Below, in pieces: positions 1 to 11,077 of a stretch of 64,000 bases of DNA (position 1 is the stretch's first letter; each line of letters starts with the position of its first letter). The notes below the pieces were generated by a model that was not told the DNA's origin, did no database searches, and saw only the letters and a program-made list of their open reading frames with translations. The DNA comes from Salvia splendens. Taxonomy: Eukaryota; Streptophyta; Magnoliopsida; Lamiales; Lamiaceae. Location: the NCBI RefSeq assembly GCF_004379255.2, contig NC_056039.1, positions 7,242,501 through 7,306,500 on the forward strand, written 5' to 3'. A program made the translations under genes and the position numbers.

Positions 1-103
1 AAGTAGAAGCGATTTGATGTTTTTTTGTCAAAAAATGAAATGACCAATTTAATTGGTCCACCAAAAAAAATAATACGATTCAACTTAGTTGGGACGGATG
101 GAG
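1..103. mobile_element. Right end of a Stowaway-like MITE
   Basis: The sequence ends in TTGGGACGGATGGAG followed by TA, the usual right terminus of the short TA-flanked MITEs seen throughout this window. Its left end lies outside the window. No coding potential. Confidence 0.6.
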
Positions 104-2437
104 TATAATTTATTGTTTGATATAATATATTAAATTAAATTTTTGTGAGATTGTTTTAATTATAAGTTACTTATACATAAAATATACCAAGACTGAAATG
201 TGTTTGATATGATATACTTAAAAATAAATTGACTTAATTTTTATACACCATAGATGTGGTATGCAAAATCACATTGCATAAGGGATGAGAGAGAAAGTAA
301 ATATTTGTGAAAAAAAATTCCACAACCAAATTGATGACTAATTTTTAAAATGAAAAAAAAATTAAGACAAAAAAAAGTACTCCTACTACTCTTTATAGCT
401 TAATCTAGTAATCTACACAAAAATCTAATCTACTAAACACCTCAATTTTTTATTTTGATTTAAATCATATCTACAGCATAACAGCATAGTACTTACTAAT
501 TTATCTCTCCGACCAATATTAATTTAGTGACAATTTTAATGTAGGTTTTAAATCTAGCACGGCTGCCAAATGAGCCCGTACATAATCAATGTTGGTTGTT
601 TGGGCATCATTTTTAAAAAATTACTACTACTATTTCTTATCAAAATTAGATTTTGTAAAAGGGACGTAGAGTATTGTGAGACACAATTAATTATCTCTGG
701 ACGTTTTGAACTCTTGTAAGTACAGATTTGAGAAGAAAATATATTTGATAAAATAAATTTCCGATGAAAACTGGCATCCACTTGAAGAGAAGCAAGTTGA
801 CAAACATTTCTATCTTTCTCTCATGATAATGCCACTCTAAAATTGTGGTTAACATGTCTAGCAAAATACACTGAGGTGGCAGGTTTTGTTGCGATAATTA
901 TATCATATTGAAATTGACAATAAAGGGTATAATTTTTGAACTATTATTCATGTTTTTTAAAACTCCAATCGACGGCAAAGAATTGAGTCCAAGAATCAAT
1001 TGAGTCCAGGAATCTAAAAAGGTAGAAGAAGAAAATAGAAAAGCATAAGTTAGGTTTTTATTGATGATTAGATGGGCTACGCTGTCCTAACTAAAACCAT
1101 GAAAAGTCTGAAGGGCCCATCACATTTTTGTTGTCATGAAAAATAAAGTAGGATTCAGACACTAATAACTCAACCCCTAGTTTTGACGACTACTACAGTG
1201 ATCTATTTGACTTGTTTTGACAACATAATTACAGATGAAAAGTATCACGTTTTGTCAGAATTGACTGTCTTTTTTATGTGACACTTCCTTAAGCAATAAT
1301 CTATTTGGTGATCATCTTTTTTGTTTGTGAGGAGTAGCATTCAAAGCAGGGGCAAAGTACTGTGATTATGCAAGGTTTTTCTACTATCTCTTCACCATCA
1401 AAATGAGAGACCCTATCTATCTGCACAAAGACAAAGTAGATTCCTTGAAAGAATATATTCCACAAATATCGAGGCCCCTATTAATTCAACTTTTGCAAGG
1501 ACTTGTCAAATTCTGGGACTTTTCCGTTTCCCCCAAAAACATCTTGGTTGGATTTTAGAAATTACTAACTCCCAATACCAAATAAGGTTTTTATTTGAGG
1601 TTTATTATATGCTTGTATATGAAACTTAAGGGTGTGGTGCCTCTTATTTTGTGTGTGTTCAATTTCATTGAAATAAACTCGATCAGTGGTCTTTAAAATA
1701 AATACTCCTCCTAGATCGATAGAGAGATACAAGGACTAAGCAATTGAATTATTGGTTCACAAAAAATAGAGATTATCATCATCAGATATAGTAGTAGTAA
1801 AGTAATGTACCACCACGTGTTTTATGTCAGCCTTCCCATTACACTTTCTCTCTCCTCGTCTCTGTGTTCTACTTAATTATCTGCCCACTTATTAAGATTC
1901 CACTGCTTTTACTCTCATCTCCAAAAATGAAATTATTAATCAACTCAATTATTTATTGCCCTTTCTCTTTCATGCTTCGAAAGGACATGCATATGAAACA
2001 ATATTTTAATTTGTCCCAATTACCAGATCAAATAAGCATTGATTAAATAAAACACAGTAACCAACAGAGTTCAAGAGCAGATTGTAGTGACAACACGATC
2101 TATTGCCATCTGATTAGCAAATTACGCAGTTTGAAGAGTGAAAATAGACATAAATCCGTGCTGGCAAGCATAATTACTTCCATAATCGAATAAATATAAC
2201 ACTGATCTTTATTTGTAAACGATAGCTCAGCCAAAGTGAAAATTGTTGGCATTTTTTAGAGCTCGAGCCCATTTTCTTGTTTCAGTGGCAATGTACCCAA
2301 CTTCCACCGGAACTGCAAACACGCAAACCATCACTGAAACAAAACAAGAGCTACGAGCACATACAACGCATACCTGCTTACTTAGCCTAAGCAAGATTCA
2401 CCGTGTAAATTCCAACTGTGTGCTACAATTTTTTCGG
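104..2437. other. Intergenic, 3' side of TIR1
   Basis: AT-rich sequence with no ORF resembling a protein. The last 100-200 bases before 2438 probably hold the TIR1 3' UTR, since that gene reads leftward and ends at 2438. No RNA gene or complete mobile element was recognised. Confidence 0.6.
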
Positions 2438-5078
2438 TTAGGAATACCTCATGGATGAATCCTCATCCAGAGTCCAGACAAAGTCAGGCATGTCGAGCCT
2501 TTGCCTGCTAGCAACAGTGCGGTAGACATACACTCTCTCAACAACGCAGCTTTCAGGCCTTGAATCGGGTGGGCCTCTCTCGTCTATGACTTCAACGTTC
2601 AGCCTAGGCATCTTCTGTGCGAGCAGCTTACAAGCTCCGAAACTCACGGAGCAAGAAGACATCCAAAGGGATCGCATTGTGTCTAGCTTTGCAGCATTGG
2701 CTAATACAGCCTTGTCACCAAATGGACAGTCCCTGATCTCCAGTTTCCGGAGGCTGTCGCAGCCAGATAACACGTGATGGAGGCCCAAGTCACTCTCCCC
2801 AGCGAAGGCTATTGAAAGCATCTCCAACTTCTTGGCATGGGTTCCAATATATTTGAACACGCGGTCAGTGAGGAGGCCGGACATGGAAAGCCGGCGCAGT
2901 TCTTTACAGTTCTCAACAATGGCTCCAAAACCAGCATCAAGTGGTTCGAGGGTTAAGTAGTCAGCAGCTTGAGGCTCAATGATACAGAGCCGGAAACGAA
3001 TAAAGTTAGGCCGGTTCCTGGCAATAGCAATCAATGCAGCATTTGACATCTGGCGGCAAAAGTACAGAACAGATTCGAGCTTGGGGCAACCTTCAGAGAC
3101 AGATACAAGCCCTTGTTCCGTCAAAGACACATTAGGTTCTGCCCCAAAAGGATCGGAAGGGAAAACCCTAAGTTCTTGCAGATCCTTGCAAGATGCAGCA
3201 AGAGCTTCTAGTCCACTGTCTTCAATGTAGTCCAAGACCTGTAAGCATTCGTAAGTGGATCAGCACATGGATACCATATGACAAAATTGTCGTGAGAATC
3301 AAACAGAAATGAATGAAATAGCATTAAGATATGAAGCTTAGATCACTGTATAATGAAGTAGCATAGATAAAAAGTTGCCAGTACGCACCCATAGCCTCTG
3401 CAAATTCTGGCATTGGCTAATAAGCTTAACAAGATCAGAACTTGGAATGGCAGCATAACTTAAATTCAGTGAAGTGATTCCGGAACAGACAGAATACACA
3501 GCTGGAAGATATGAAGGAACCACATCCCAAAACCCAGACAAAGCTTTGAGTTGCTTACATGCTGAAAATGCATCAGCCAGGCTTGAAAAAGTATCGGACC
3601 GAATTTCAGATGAATAGGCACCAGTACCCAATTCAACCAATTGGGGGGCATGCCGGACAAGGTTAGCAAGCTTCTCAAGGGGTACAGCACGGTTCAGCCG
3701 GAGAGTCCTCAGGTTAGGTGAACGTGCAACCAGTCTCTCCAACGAGGAGAAACTTACCTCAGAACCCAAACAAGACATGTTAAGTGACACCAGAGAAGTG
3801 CAGCTATCAGGAAAATGGCTAAGCCAATGCCCACTCAGATCCTCCACTTCACTCTCCCTCAAATCTAGTTCCCTTAAATGTCTGCAGTGATAAATAACAA
3901 TCAATAACCAAAACATTGTATTTAAAAGGAAACCAAGTACATCCAGGAAGAAAGAAAAAAAAGTACAGTACAGGACAGCATTATAAATGACGATGCAATT
4001 GTTTAGACCATATCAAAATTTTATAGATTCGAACTTCACCCTGAAGGAAATAACAGAAAATAAAAGCAAAATAGTGCAAGCAGATGAAAGAAAACGGTAT
4101 TGAAAGTGCCACAAAACCCAAAAAGAGTGTACACCATAATTAAAAGGAGAAAAAAAGAAAAGCAACACTTCATCAAATATTCCACAAGAACCAACATGCC
4201 TTACTATAAACCAAGGCAACCAAATATTCTTCAAGGTAGTGCATCCCCACTTTCACTAAACTCTAACAAGCATCTAATTGCAGACGCCAGCAAAAAAAAG
4301 CACTAGATCTTTCTCATGGTCATACACACCTAAGTCAAATAGGTAAATGCATCATAAACGAGATCCAGTAGTCCTTGGGAAAAGAATACACAAAAAATAT
4401 CCTAGAAATGAAACGAAACCTGAATCCAAAACCTAAAGAGGGAAAAAAGAACATTTTTTAACATTCAAGTCATTGCCACTTGCAAACAAGTTAGCCTCTC
4501 ATAAATTCAGCTCAAAGGTCGAAATTTTATCGGGCATTTTTACTGAACCTCCATTATAGCAAACAAACACAAAGAAAAATGACACAATGGCAAAAGTTGG
4601 CACTCAATTTAATCAAAATTAACCTGCAATTAGCCGCAATTGACGCGAGACCGTCGGTGGTGAAACCCTCGCATGACGTCAGCACCAGAACTTTGAAATT
4701 TTTATACGACTTGGAGATCAGCTCCAAGCTCTCGTCCGTGACCACCATGCGCTTGAGCTTGATCTCCTCCAGGAACGGATACGCCTCCGCCATGGCTGCG
4801 ATCCACGGGTACGCGTACGCGCCCCATCCCTCCGGCACGAGGTTGAAGTCGGCGAAATGCGGCTTCCCCTTCATCTCCACCGCCCTCAGCTCCGGAAACC
4901 TCCGGATCACGATCTCCGGCGAAACGGCGTAGCAGTTCCCCACGAAGATGCGGTGGCGGCACCACCGCTCGATCTCGTACCACGACTTGCACACTAAGGA
5001 GACGGCGTTCCGATCCCTGGCCAAGCTCAGGAACGAGAAGACGTGCTCCAGAACTTCCTCCGGGAACGAGTACGCCAT
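2438..5078 (-). CDS. TIR1: TIR1-type auxin receptor F-box protein
   Basis: Auxin co-receptor: the F-box subunit of a nuclear SCF ubiquitin ligase that binds auxin and Aux/IAA repressors and marks the repressors for degradation. Exons are complement(4624..5078), (3389..3881) and (2438..3238); all junctions are GT-AG and the phases join cleanly to give 582 aa. The F-box lies at about residues 3-43, starting [13 protein letters not shown], and leucine-rich repeats fill the rest. The KGKPHFADF loop is at 70-78. R399 (in RFRLCIIEP) and S434 (in [11 protein letters not shown]) match the auxin-contacting R403 and S438 of Arabidopsis TIR1. The C-terminus [14 protein letters not shown] is TIR1-like rather than AFB2/3-like. 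It stops about 12 residues earlier than Arabidopsis TIR1 (594 aa). Both introns sit at codons expected for the family. A miR393 site lies in exon 3. No frameshift or stop interrupts it. Confidence 0.96.
2662..2683 (-). promoter_or_regulatory. miR393 target site in TIR1 exon 3
   Basis: The plus strand reads TCCAAAGGGATCGCATTG and then GTGTC or close to it. Its first 18 bases equal miR393, so the TIR1 transcript from the minus strand is perfectly complementary over miRNA positions 1-18, with mismatches only near the miRNA 3' end. This is the known miR393 site of TIR1/AFB genes, which lowers their mRNA and can seed secondary siRNAs. Cleavage would be expected near position 2671-2672. Confidence 0.93.
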
Positions 5079-5235
5079 GGGAGGGGTAGAATGGTAAAAA
5101 TAACTGAGGTCTGGATCAGAGACAGGAAGGGGTTGTGAGAGAGAGAGAGAGAGAGACTGTGAGGTGGAATGAGAAAGGGCAGTCTTTAATGTAGTGAAGA
5201 AGATAAGATTATAATTTTTCTGGAGCTTATATATT
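5079..5235 (-). promoter_or_regulatory. TIR1 5' UTR and core promoter
   Basis: A TATATAAG box on the minus strand at 5226-5233 lies about 150 bases upstream of the ATG, which predicts transcription starting near 5195-5205. The presumed leader carries a (GA/CT)n tract at about 5137-5155, a common feature of plant 5' UTRs. The transcription start is inferred. Confidence 0.55.
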
Positions 5236-5492
5236 TATTCTCACCTTAGTATTTAACCATTGTCCAAACAAACGATTGTGAAGGGGACACGTGGAGTGAA
5301 TGCGTTCCAGCCGTTGGATCCAACGGTGGGAGGGGATTGAAGTTGACTATGAGAAAAATGAAAAACGAGTTTGTATACATCATTTATTAATGTGGCCTAC
5401 ACAACTTTTTACTATCATACTTTACTCACAGTTATGTTCCGAAAATTAAATAATCTATGTATGCGTGAATAATGATAACAAAATAATACTAC
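5236..5492. other. Upstream region of TIR1
   Basis: Non-coding sequence. It contains an imperfect palindrome around TTGGATCCAA near 5313-5322 that could be a binding site, but nothing in it was recognised with certainty. Confidence 0.4.
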
Positions 5493-5716
5493 TTCTCCTT
5501 TCATCCCAACTCCTTTATCCTAAATCAATTGAGTTGTCATAGTATCATTTTATTTTATAGTTAGAAAATAAAATATTCCATTACTCTTATTTTATTATAC
5601 CACATACTTGCCTTTTATTTTTCCTACTTTATAGATCTCTCCTATTTTTCACAAAAATTTTCTTAATCTTTATATCCAAAAGTTTTAACTCAACTTAATT
5701 GGGACTAAGGAAGCAC
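5493..5716. mobile_element. Stowaway-like MITE, degraded
   Basis: The left end reads CTCCTTTCATCCCAACTCC and the right end carries its diverged complement (ACTTAATTGGGACTAAGG). The body is AT-rich and non-coding. Confidence 0.5.
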
Positions 5717-6190
5717 TATATAATCATGTTATGTTTTTCTTTTATTTTTCTCATGATGCGTTTAAGGAAAATAATGTTGTATTTATTTTTCGTATGAGTA
5801 TTAATTTTTTACACTATTTATTACTATTATTTAACGAAAAGTAAAGTATATAACAAGTAGCAGTATACACTTAACGTAACACATCTTTTATTATTATGAA
5901 GGACCGATCATTCGAATATTATGGGGATCTGACTTCGAAAATTTCAGGTATTCGATATTTGGATATTCGGGGTTAAGATGGCAACACTCTAATCCAATAA
6001 TACTACAATTTGACTAACTCGTAATCTTAAAATGATTGACCTAAAACCGGATTATTGATCTTATTGATATTCCAACTTCGATTTATTGTCAAAAGACGTT
6101 GGCTGACACAATTTTATTGTATGTCAAACTAAATCATCTTGTATAAATTTTAGCGTTAGCTCACAAAATTGTTTGATGGTCAAAAAATTA

Positions 6191-6596
6191 TACTATTAAC
6201 GTGGAATTAACTTCGACTTTTGCATACTCCTTCGGTCTCAACTCAACTGATTAGTTTCTTTTTTACCGTTGTTTTGTGAATATGGTAATACATAGTTAAA
6301 ATGAATAGAAAGTAAAATAAAAGAGAGAATAATATAGAAGAGAGTCGTATCTATATTATTCCCTTACTTACTTTTTGTGAAGATGATAATACATAGTTAA
6401 AATGAAGAGAAAGTAAAGTAAGAGAGAGAATAATATATAAGAGAGTCGTATCTATATTATTCTCTTACTTACTTTACTATCTCTCCACTTTAACTCTTTA
6501 TTATCATCTTCATAAAACAACGACAAAAAAAATCAATCACTTGAGCTGAGATAAAAGGAGTATGCAAAAGTCGAAGTTAATTCCACGTTAATAGTA
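6191..6596. repeat. 406-bp palindromic MITE with 42-bp perfect arms
   Basis: Bases 6191-6232 are the exact reverse complement of 6555-6596. Inside lies a further inverted structure and a tandem duplication of about 95 bp whose copies both contain AGAGAGTCGTATCTATATTA. The whole block could fold back on itself. It is AT-rich and non-coding, and is directly followed by another MITE. Confidence 0.8.
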
Positions 6597-6850
6597 CTCC
6601 CTCCGTCCCTCTGTAGCTGAGTCGTATTTCTTTTTGGGTTGTCCCACTGTAGCTGAGTGGTTTCCTTTTTTTGGCAAAAAGCAACAACTTTTATTCTCTC
6701 TTACTTTACTCTCGTTGACTTTACTCTCTCTTCATCTCTCAACCTTTTTCATTTTCCATTTTATTCTCTCTTTACTTAATTCACCTAACACAATTTTTCT
6801 TAATCTCTGAGCCAAAAAGAAACGCTTCTATTACTATGGAACGGGGGGAG
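6597..6850. mobile_element. Stowaway-like MITE
   Basis: TA-flanked, with ends CTCCCTCCGTCCCTCTGTAG and the approximate complement ending GGAACGGGGGGAG. It abuts the palindrome at 6191-6596. A right-end-only fragment (GAGATGGGACGGAAGGAG) follows near 6893-6912. Confidence 0.75.
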
Positions 6851-6912
6851 TATCATTTTTCCCAAACACGCGTCGAAAAACAGTCAATCACTTGAGATGG
6901 GACGGAAGGAGT

Positions 6913-7290
6913 ATATTTTTTCATATTCATATGTTTTCTCTTAAGAATATAAATAAAATTGTTTTACAATAATACATTTATGTGTTACATAATATGGTAA
7001 TATTAAAATATTACTCGTTCCTTTCATCCCATTAAATGTGATCATTTTTTTAGTTTGTCCAATCAAAATGATTCATTATTAAAAATAGAATAAATTTTCA
7101 CTCTCTTATTTTATTATTCACTCAATAAATAAATTAATCTACATAAAATTCTATACGGCAAAAAAATGGGTCATCTTCTTTGTGACTAGTTAGTACTTCG
7201 TACTTTTTAATTGATAAATACCTCTCAAAAATTACAAAATGACGCGAGTTTAAGGATTCAATAATTTTCACTTGAATCTTGATCTCATGA
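6913..7290. other. Intergenic AT-rich stretch
   Basis: Contains a likely degraded MITE starting TACTCGTTCCTTTCATCCC near 7013. No gene was seen. Confidence 0.4.
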
Positions 7291-7653
7291 GGCCATCTGC
7301 AACGCTGTCTCTTATCCGTCCCCTAACCGTCTCTTAAATTACTATTCTTGAGCTTACTTTTTACTCTATTTCTTAACTAAGGGACAGAACCCCCAACCCT
7401 CCATCTCTTATCCGTCTCTTAAATTACTATTCATTCATTTCATTTTTTATTTTTATTTCCAACAAATTCAATTAATAAAAAGATATTTCATTAAATAAAA
7501 TAAATTTACAACATAAAATTTTTAAAAAAATAAAAAAACATAATTAAAAATCCTAAAAAATAAAAAATACATAATTTAATTTATTCCGCTCACTCTCACT
7601 AAATTCAATATCTTTAAAGCTCAAAGAAGCAAAACAACGGCAATGATGTGCGT

Positions 7654-8905
7654 CTACCGGTTGCCAAATTTTGCCCAAATGTGCTCAATTAGATCAGCTT
7701 GGAGTTGGGCGTGGACGGTAGAGTCACGTGTCCTTGCTCGAATAGACAACCGTTCTTGTATAGACGGATGCACTCCACTGCGAGGCGGACTACTTGCGGT
7801 AGAGCTTCCGGGGGCTTCAGGGTCGAACCAGTTTCCCGCCTCAGGTCCTGCGTCTTGGACAATCATGTTGTGCAAGATTATGCACGTATACATGATGTCG
7901 ACCATGCTTTCCATAAGCCACGTACGAGCCGGGGCTTTGATAATGTTGAAGCGTGCTTGGAGAACCCCGAACGCCCTCTCCACATCCTTGCGAGCAGCCT
8001 CCTGCTTCTGCGCAAAAAGAGTCTGCTTTGCATTCACAGGCCTCCTGCACGTCTTCACGATGGTTGGCCACTTCGGGTAGATGCCATCGGCAAGATAGTA
8101 CCCCATTTTATACCGTCAATTGTTAGCGATGAAGTTGATGCCGGCGCTTTACCATCCAAAACTTCGGTGAAGAGGTCGGATTGGTGGAGCCCGTTTACGT
8201 AGTTGTTCGATCCGGGGACCTTGAAGTACACATGTCAGATCCATAGCCGGTAGTCGACAACTGCCTCGAGTATAACGGTGGGGTGGGTGCCTTTGTGGCC
8301 GCTTGTGTACGACCCCTCCACGCCACAGGGCAATTCTTCCATTGCCAGTGCATGCAATCGACGTTGTCGAGCATCCCGGGGAATATGTGCATTTCTTCGT
8401 GAAGGTGGACAAGAAACTGGCAATCTGTCGTGCTTGGCTTTCGGAGAAATTCGTCTGTGAAGACTGCCCGGACGCCTTTGCAGAATTGGATCAAACACAT
8501 TCTCCCAGTGCATTCTCCAATGTGGAGGTATTCGTCGAACACATCCGACGTTTGTCCAGTCGCAAGCTGACGGATTGCTGCAGTACATTTCTGCAGCGTC
8601 GTGTGACTGGGACGGCCGACGGCGTCGAACCTTTCTTGGAAGAACTCTTCCCGGGCTGCCAATGTATTTGTGATGTGGAGAAATAGCGGTTTCCGCATGC
8701 GGAAACGGCGACGGAAGTAGGTATCTCCCCAAACCGGGTTATCGCAGAAGTAGTCGCGTACTAACCTTGCGGCAGCTTCCTCCCGGTTACGATGGATGTA
8801 AGTCCGGGAGCGTCTTTGGGGCGGCGCGGCTTCCTCCGCCTCCCGGCGTCGATCTTCTTCAAGTGATTCTTCCATTATTCGACGCATTTGCTCATATGGA
8901 TCCAT
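7654..8905 (-). pseudogene. PIF/Harbinger (HARBI1-like) transposase, frameshifted
   Basis: DDE nuclease of the plant PIF/Harbinger superfamily. The ATG at 8905 opens with MDPYEQMRRIMEES; an N-terminal block with YFRRRFRM follows, then a DCMHWQWKNCP motif holding the first catalytic aspartate (about 8340). Coding then moves between frames: GTHPTVILEAVVDYRLWI lies in another frame at 8235-8290, and the C-terminal third (GYYLADGIYPKWPTIVK, then KDVERAFGVLQ with the likely catalytic glutamate) is in a further frame at 7654-8106. At least two frameshifts are therefore present. It reads toward the left end of its element. Confidence 0.85.
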
Positions 8906-9176
8906 TAGATCGATTAACTTGGGGGAAGAATAAAAGAGTTGAATTGAGATGGAAATTGGATTGGAAAGAGAGATGATTTGAGAAGAATAGATATGTGTTT
9001 GTGTGTAAAATGAGGATGAAATATGAGTATTTATAGAGTAAAAAATTTGGGAAAACAGTCGAAAAACAGTAATATTACCATTTTCGAATTTTAAATTTTT
9101 TTTATGATTATTAAATAAATCATTTTAAAAAAATTGATTTATTGCGTTAGCGTGACGAAACTCACTCGCTGGCCGG

Positions 9177-10634
9177 TGACACACTTGGATTTTACATGGT
9201 TTTAGAGGGTGGTTTTGTATGAATTTGATCATATTTCATCTATTATTAGGCGTGTTTACATCTACTTCTGTATTATGTTGGTATATTGACCATTTTGTTA
9301 AGAATGTGTAGAAAAATGTGCAAAATAGGTGGATGTGCAGCAGTCTTGGCTTGAGACAATTTTACTGGAGATTTTGAAGTCCAATCAACCCCCAATGCAC
9401 ATCATTCTCTTTGTCTTCGAAAGAGCTTCGCGTAGGTAGCTCACACGCCCCAATCGGAGTTCGGATGAGAGAGATATGGCCGTTTTACGAACACTGCGCT
9501 GTCCAGAAAATCTCACGCGGCCGGGTGAATTATTACCCTGTAAATCCACCCGGCCGGGTGTCTCAAATGGAGCAGAATCTGGTCGAAAATCATCACCCGG
9601 CCGGGTGAATTTTACCCTTTATAATTCCACCCGGCCGGGTACGTTGTTTTGACGTATTTTTATGCCAAAAACGTGATTTTTGAAGGGGATTAAGAGGAGA
9701 AGAAGCCTAGGGTTCATTCCACACCACACCTAACGCCTCCTACACTCACACACCACCCCAAGCACACCTTTGAGAGAGAGAATTGAAGATTGAAGACTTC
9801 CAATCGGGAGATTGAAGTCACCTATCCATCGATTGATCTCACAGGAGTCTTACTATCTTTACTTCATGTATTTGTTGAATTCATTTGTTTTGAACATGGT
9901 TTTCTCTATAAACATGAGTAGCTAAACATCTCTTGTAGAATTCTTGGTGATGATGCACTGATTTCATAGTTTTTATCCGATTGATTTTGTTCTTGCCTTG
10001 CTCTTGTAGTTATTTGATTATTCTTGGGTTTATTCCTTTCAATTGCTTGATCACCACTTGATTGTGTAGGATTAATTAGATTAACCGGGAGATGAAATAA
10101 TTAATCCGGAAAGAAGAATAATTCACACCTTAATACAATAGAACTCGGGAGAGTTGAGGTTTTGAGTGAGGTCATTGACCTAATCGATCTTTTGGGAGTT
10201 AGGAGTTTAGGATTAGAAGGGAACTTCGATCCTAGCACCTAATCTACAGGTTTCTCACCTCGGGAGGGGGTTTAATCTATAATTGTGGTCGGCTTAGTAA
10301 CTCTAGAGACACCAAAAGGTAAACGAATTGACTGGATAAGAGCTTGGAATTGTGCATCGGATCCTTGAGTTCTGCAATTTTCTCCATATTATCTTTTCAC
10401 ATCCTTTTTACACCGTGTTTCCTTGTTCTTAATTGTTACTTGCTTACTATATGCTTTTATTAGTTGTTAGAACAAGCCAATCTTTTCTTGATTGTCTAGA
10501 TAGTAGTTGATTTTTGTTTGTAGTAGTTAAGTGATACAAAATTGTCTCTGTGGGATACGATACTCTTGCTTACTAATTGCTACACTAGCCCCGTACACTT
10601 GCGGGTATCACTTGTGTTAAAATAAGTTGAGTCA
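9177..10634 (+). mobile_element. Solo LTR of a gypsy-type retrotransposon
   Basis: It starts TGACACACTTGG, ends AAGTTGAGTCA, and is flanked on both sides by the 5-bp duplication GCCGG (9172-9176 and 10635-10639). No internal sequence, primer site or second LTR is present, so it is the product of LTR-LTR recombination. Its last 100 bases match the end of the LTR at 40584-41966 (opposite strand). Its upstream part has its own GC-rich palindromes, CACCCGGCCGGGTG and variants, at about 9517-9642. Confidence 0.9.
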
Positions 10635-10789
10635 GCCGGCGAGTGGGCGTCACGCATCACGCCAGAGGACGCCACGCCGCACGCGCGTGGCGAGACAGCT
10701 CGCGGGCTGGGGACGAGACGGGACGCTGCAACGCGTCACTCGCCCGTCTCGTCACGGAGGGACGGGATTCGAGCGTTACGCGGGTGGCC

Positions 10790-11077
10790 TTACACTCTTG
10801 GGACATTTTCACTCGTTAGATGATAAACGTTTGACTTCCCAAAATATTGTTAATAGTACTTCTAATTACATAGGGAATCTCATTATACTAATATGCACGG
10901 CTGGATCTGACGGCTGAGATTGTATATTATGGTGGGGACCACCTCGGGATTGAGAAATGCTTAGCATGATGCCGTGGCCGCCCAATCATGTTCCACTAGG
11001 TCGTAGAAAAAATATCAGAGTTACACAATTACTTGTGGATTTATTTTTCAGTTACAGTAATAATATACTCATGTTTA
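10790..11077. other. Intergenic spacer between two PIF elements
   Basis: Non-coding; no feature recognised. The last three bases (TTA) are the left target duplication of the next element. Confidence 0.5.

Larger units (their letters stand above)
7291..10789 (-). mobile_element. PIF/Harbinger element split by a solo LTR
   Basis: The left end reads GGCCATCTGCAACGCT and the reverse complement of the right end reads GGCCACCCGCGTAACGCT, an imperfect terminal inverted repeat. Flanks are TGA on the left and TTA on the right, so the 3-bp duplication is imperfect. It encloses a transposase relic (7654-8905). An LTR at 9177-10634 interrupts its right part. Without the LTR the element is about 2 kb. 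The TIR call is an inference from short matches. Confidence 0.6.

Noticed and set aside
2243..2458. 71-codon plus ORF
   Set aside because: Overlaps the TIR1 3' end on the other strand; no domain.
4100..4306. ORFs inside TIR1 intron 1 on either strand
   Set aside because: Intronic AT-rich sequence with no similarity.
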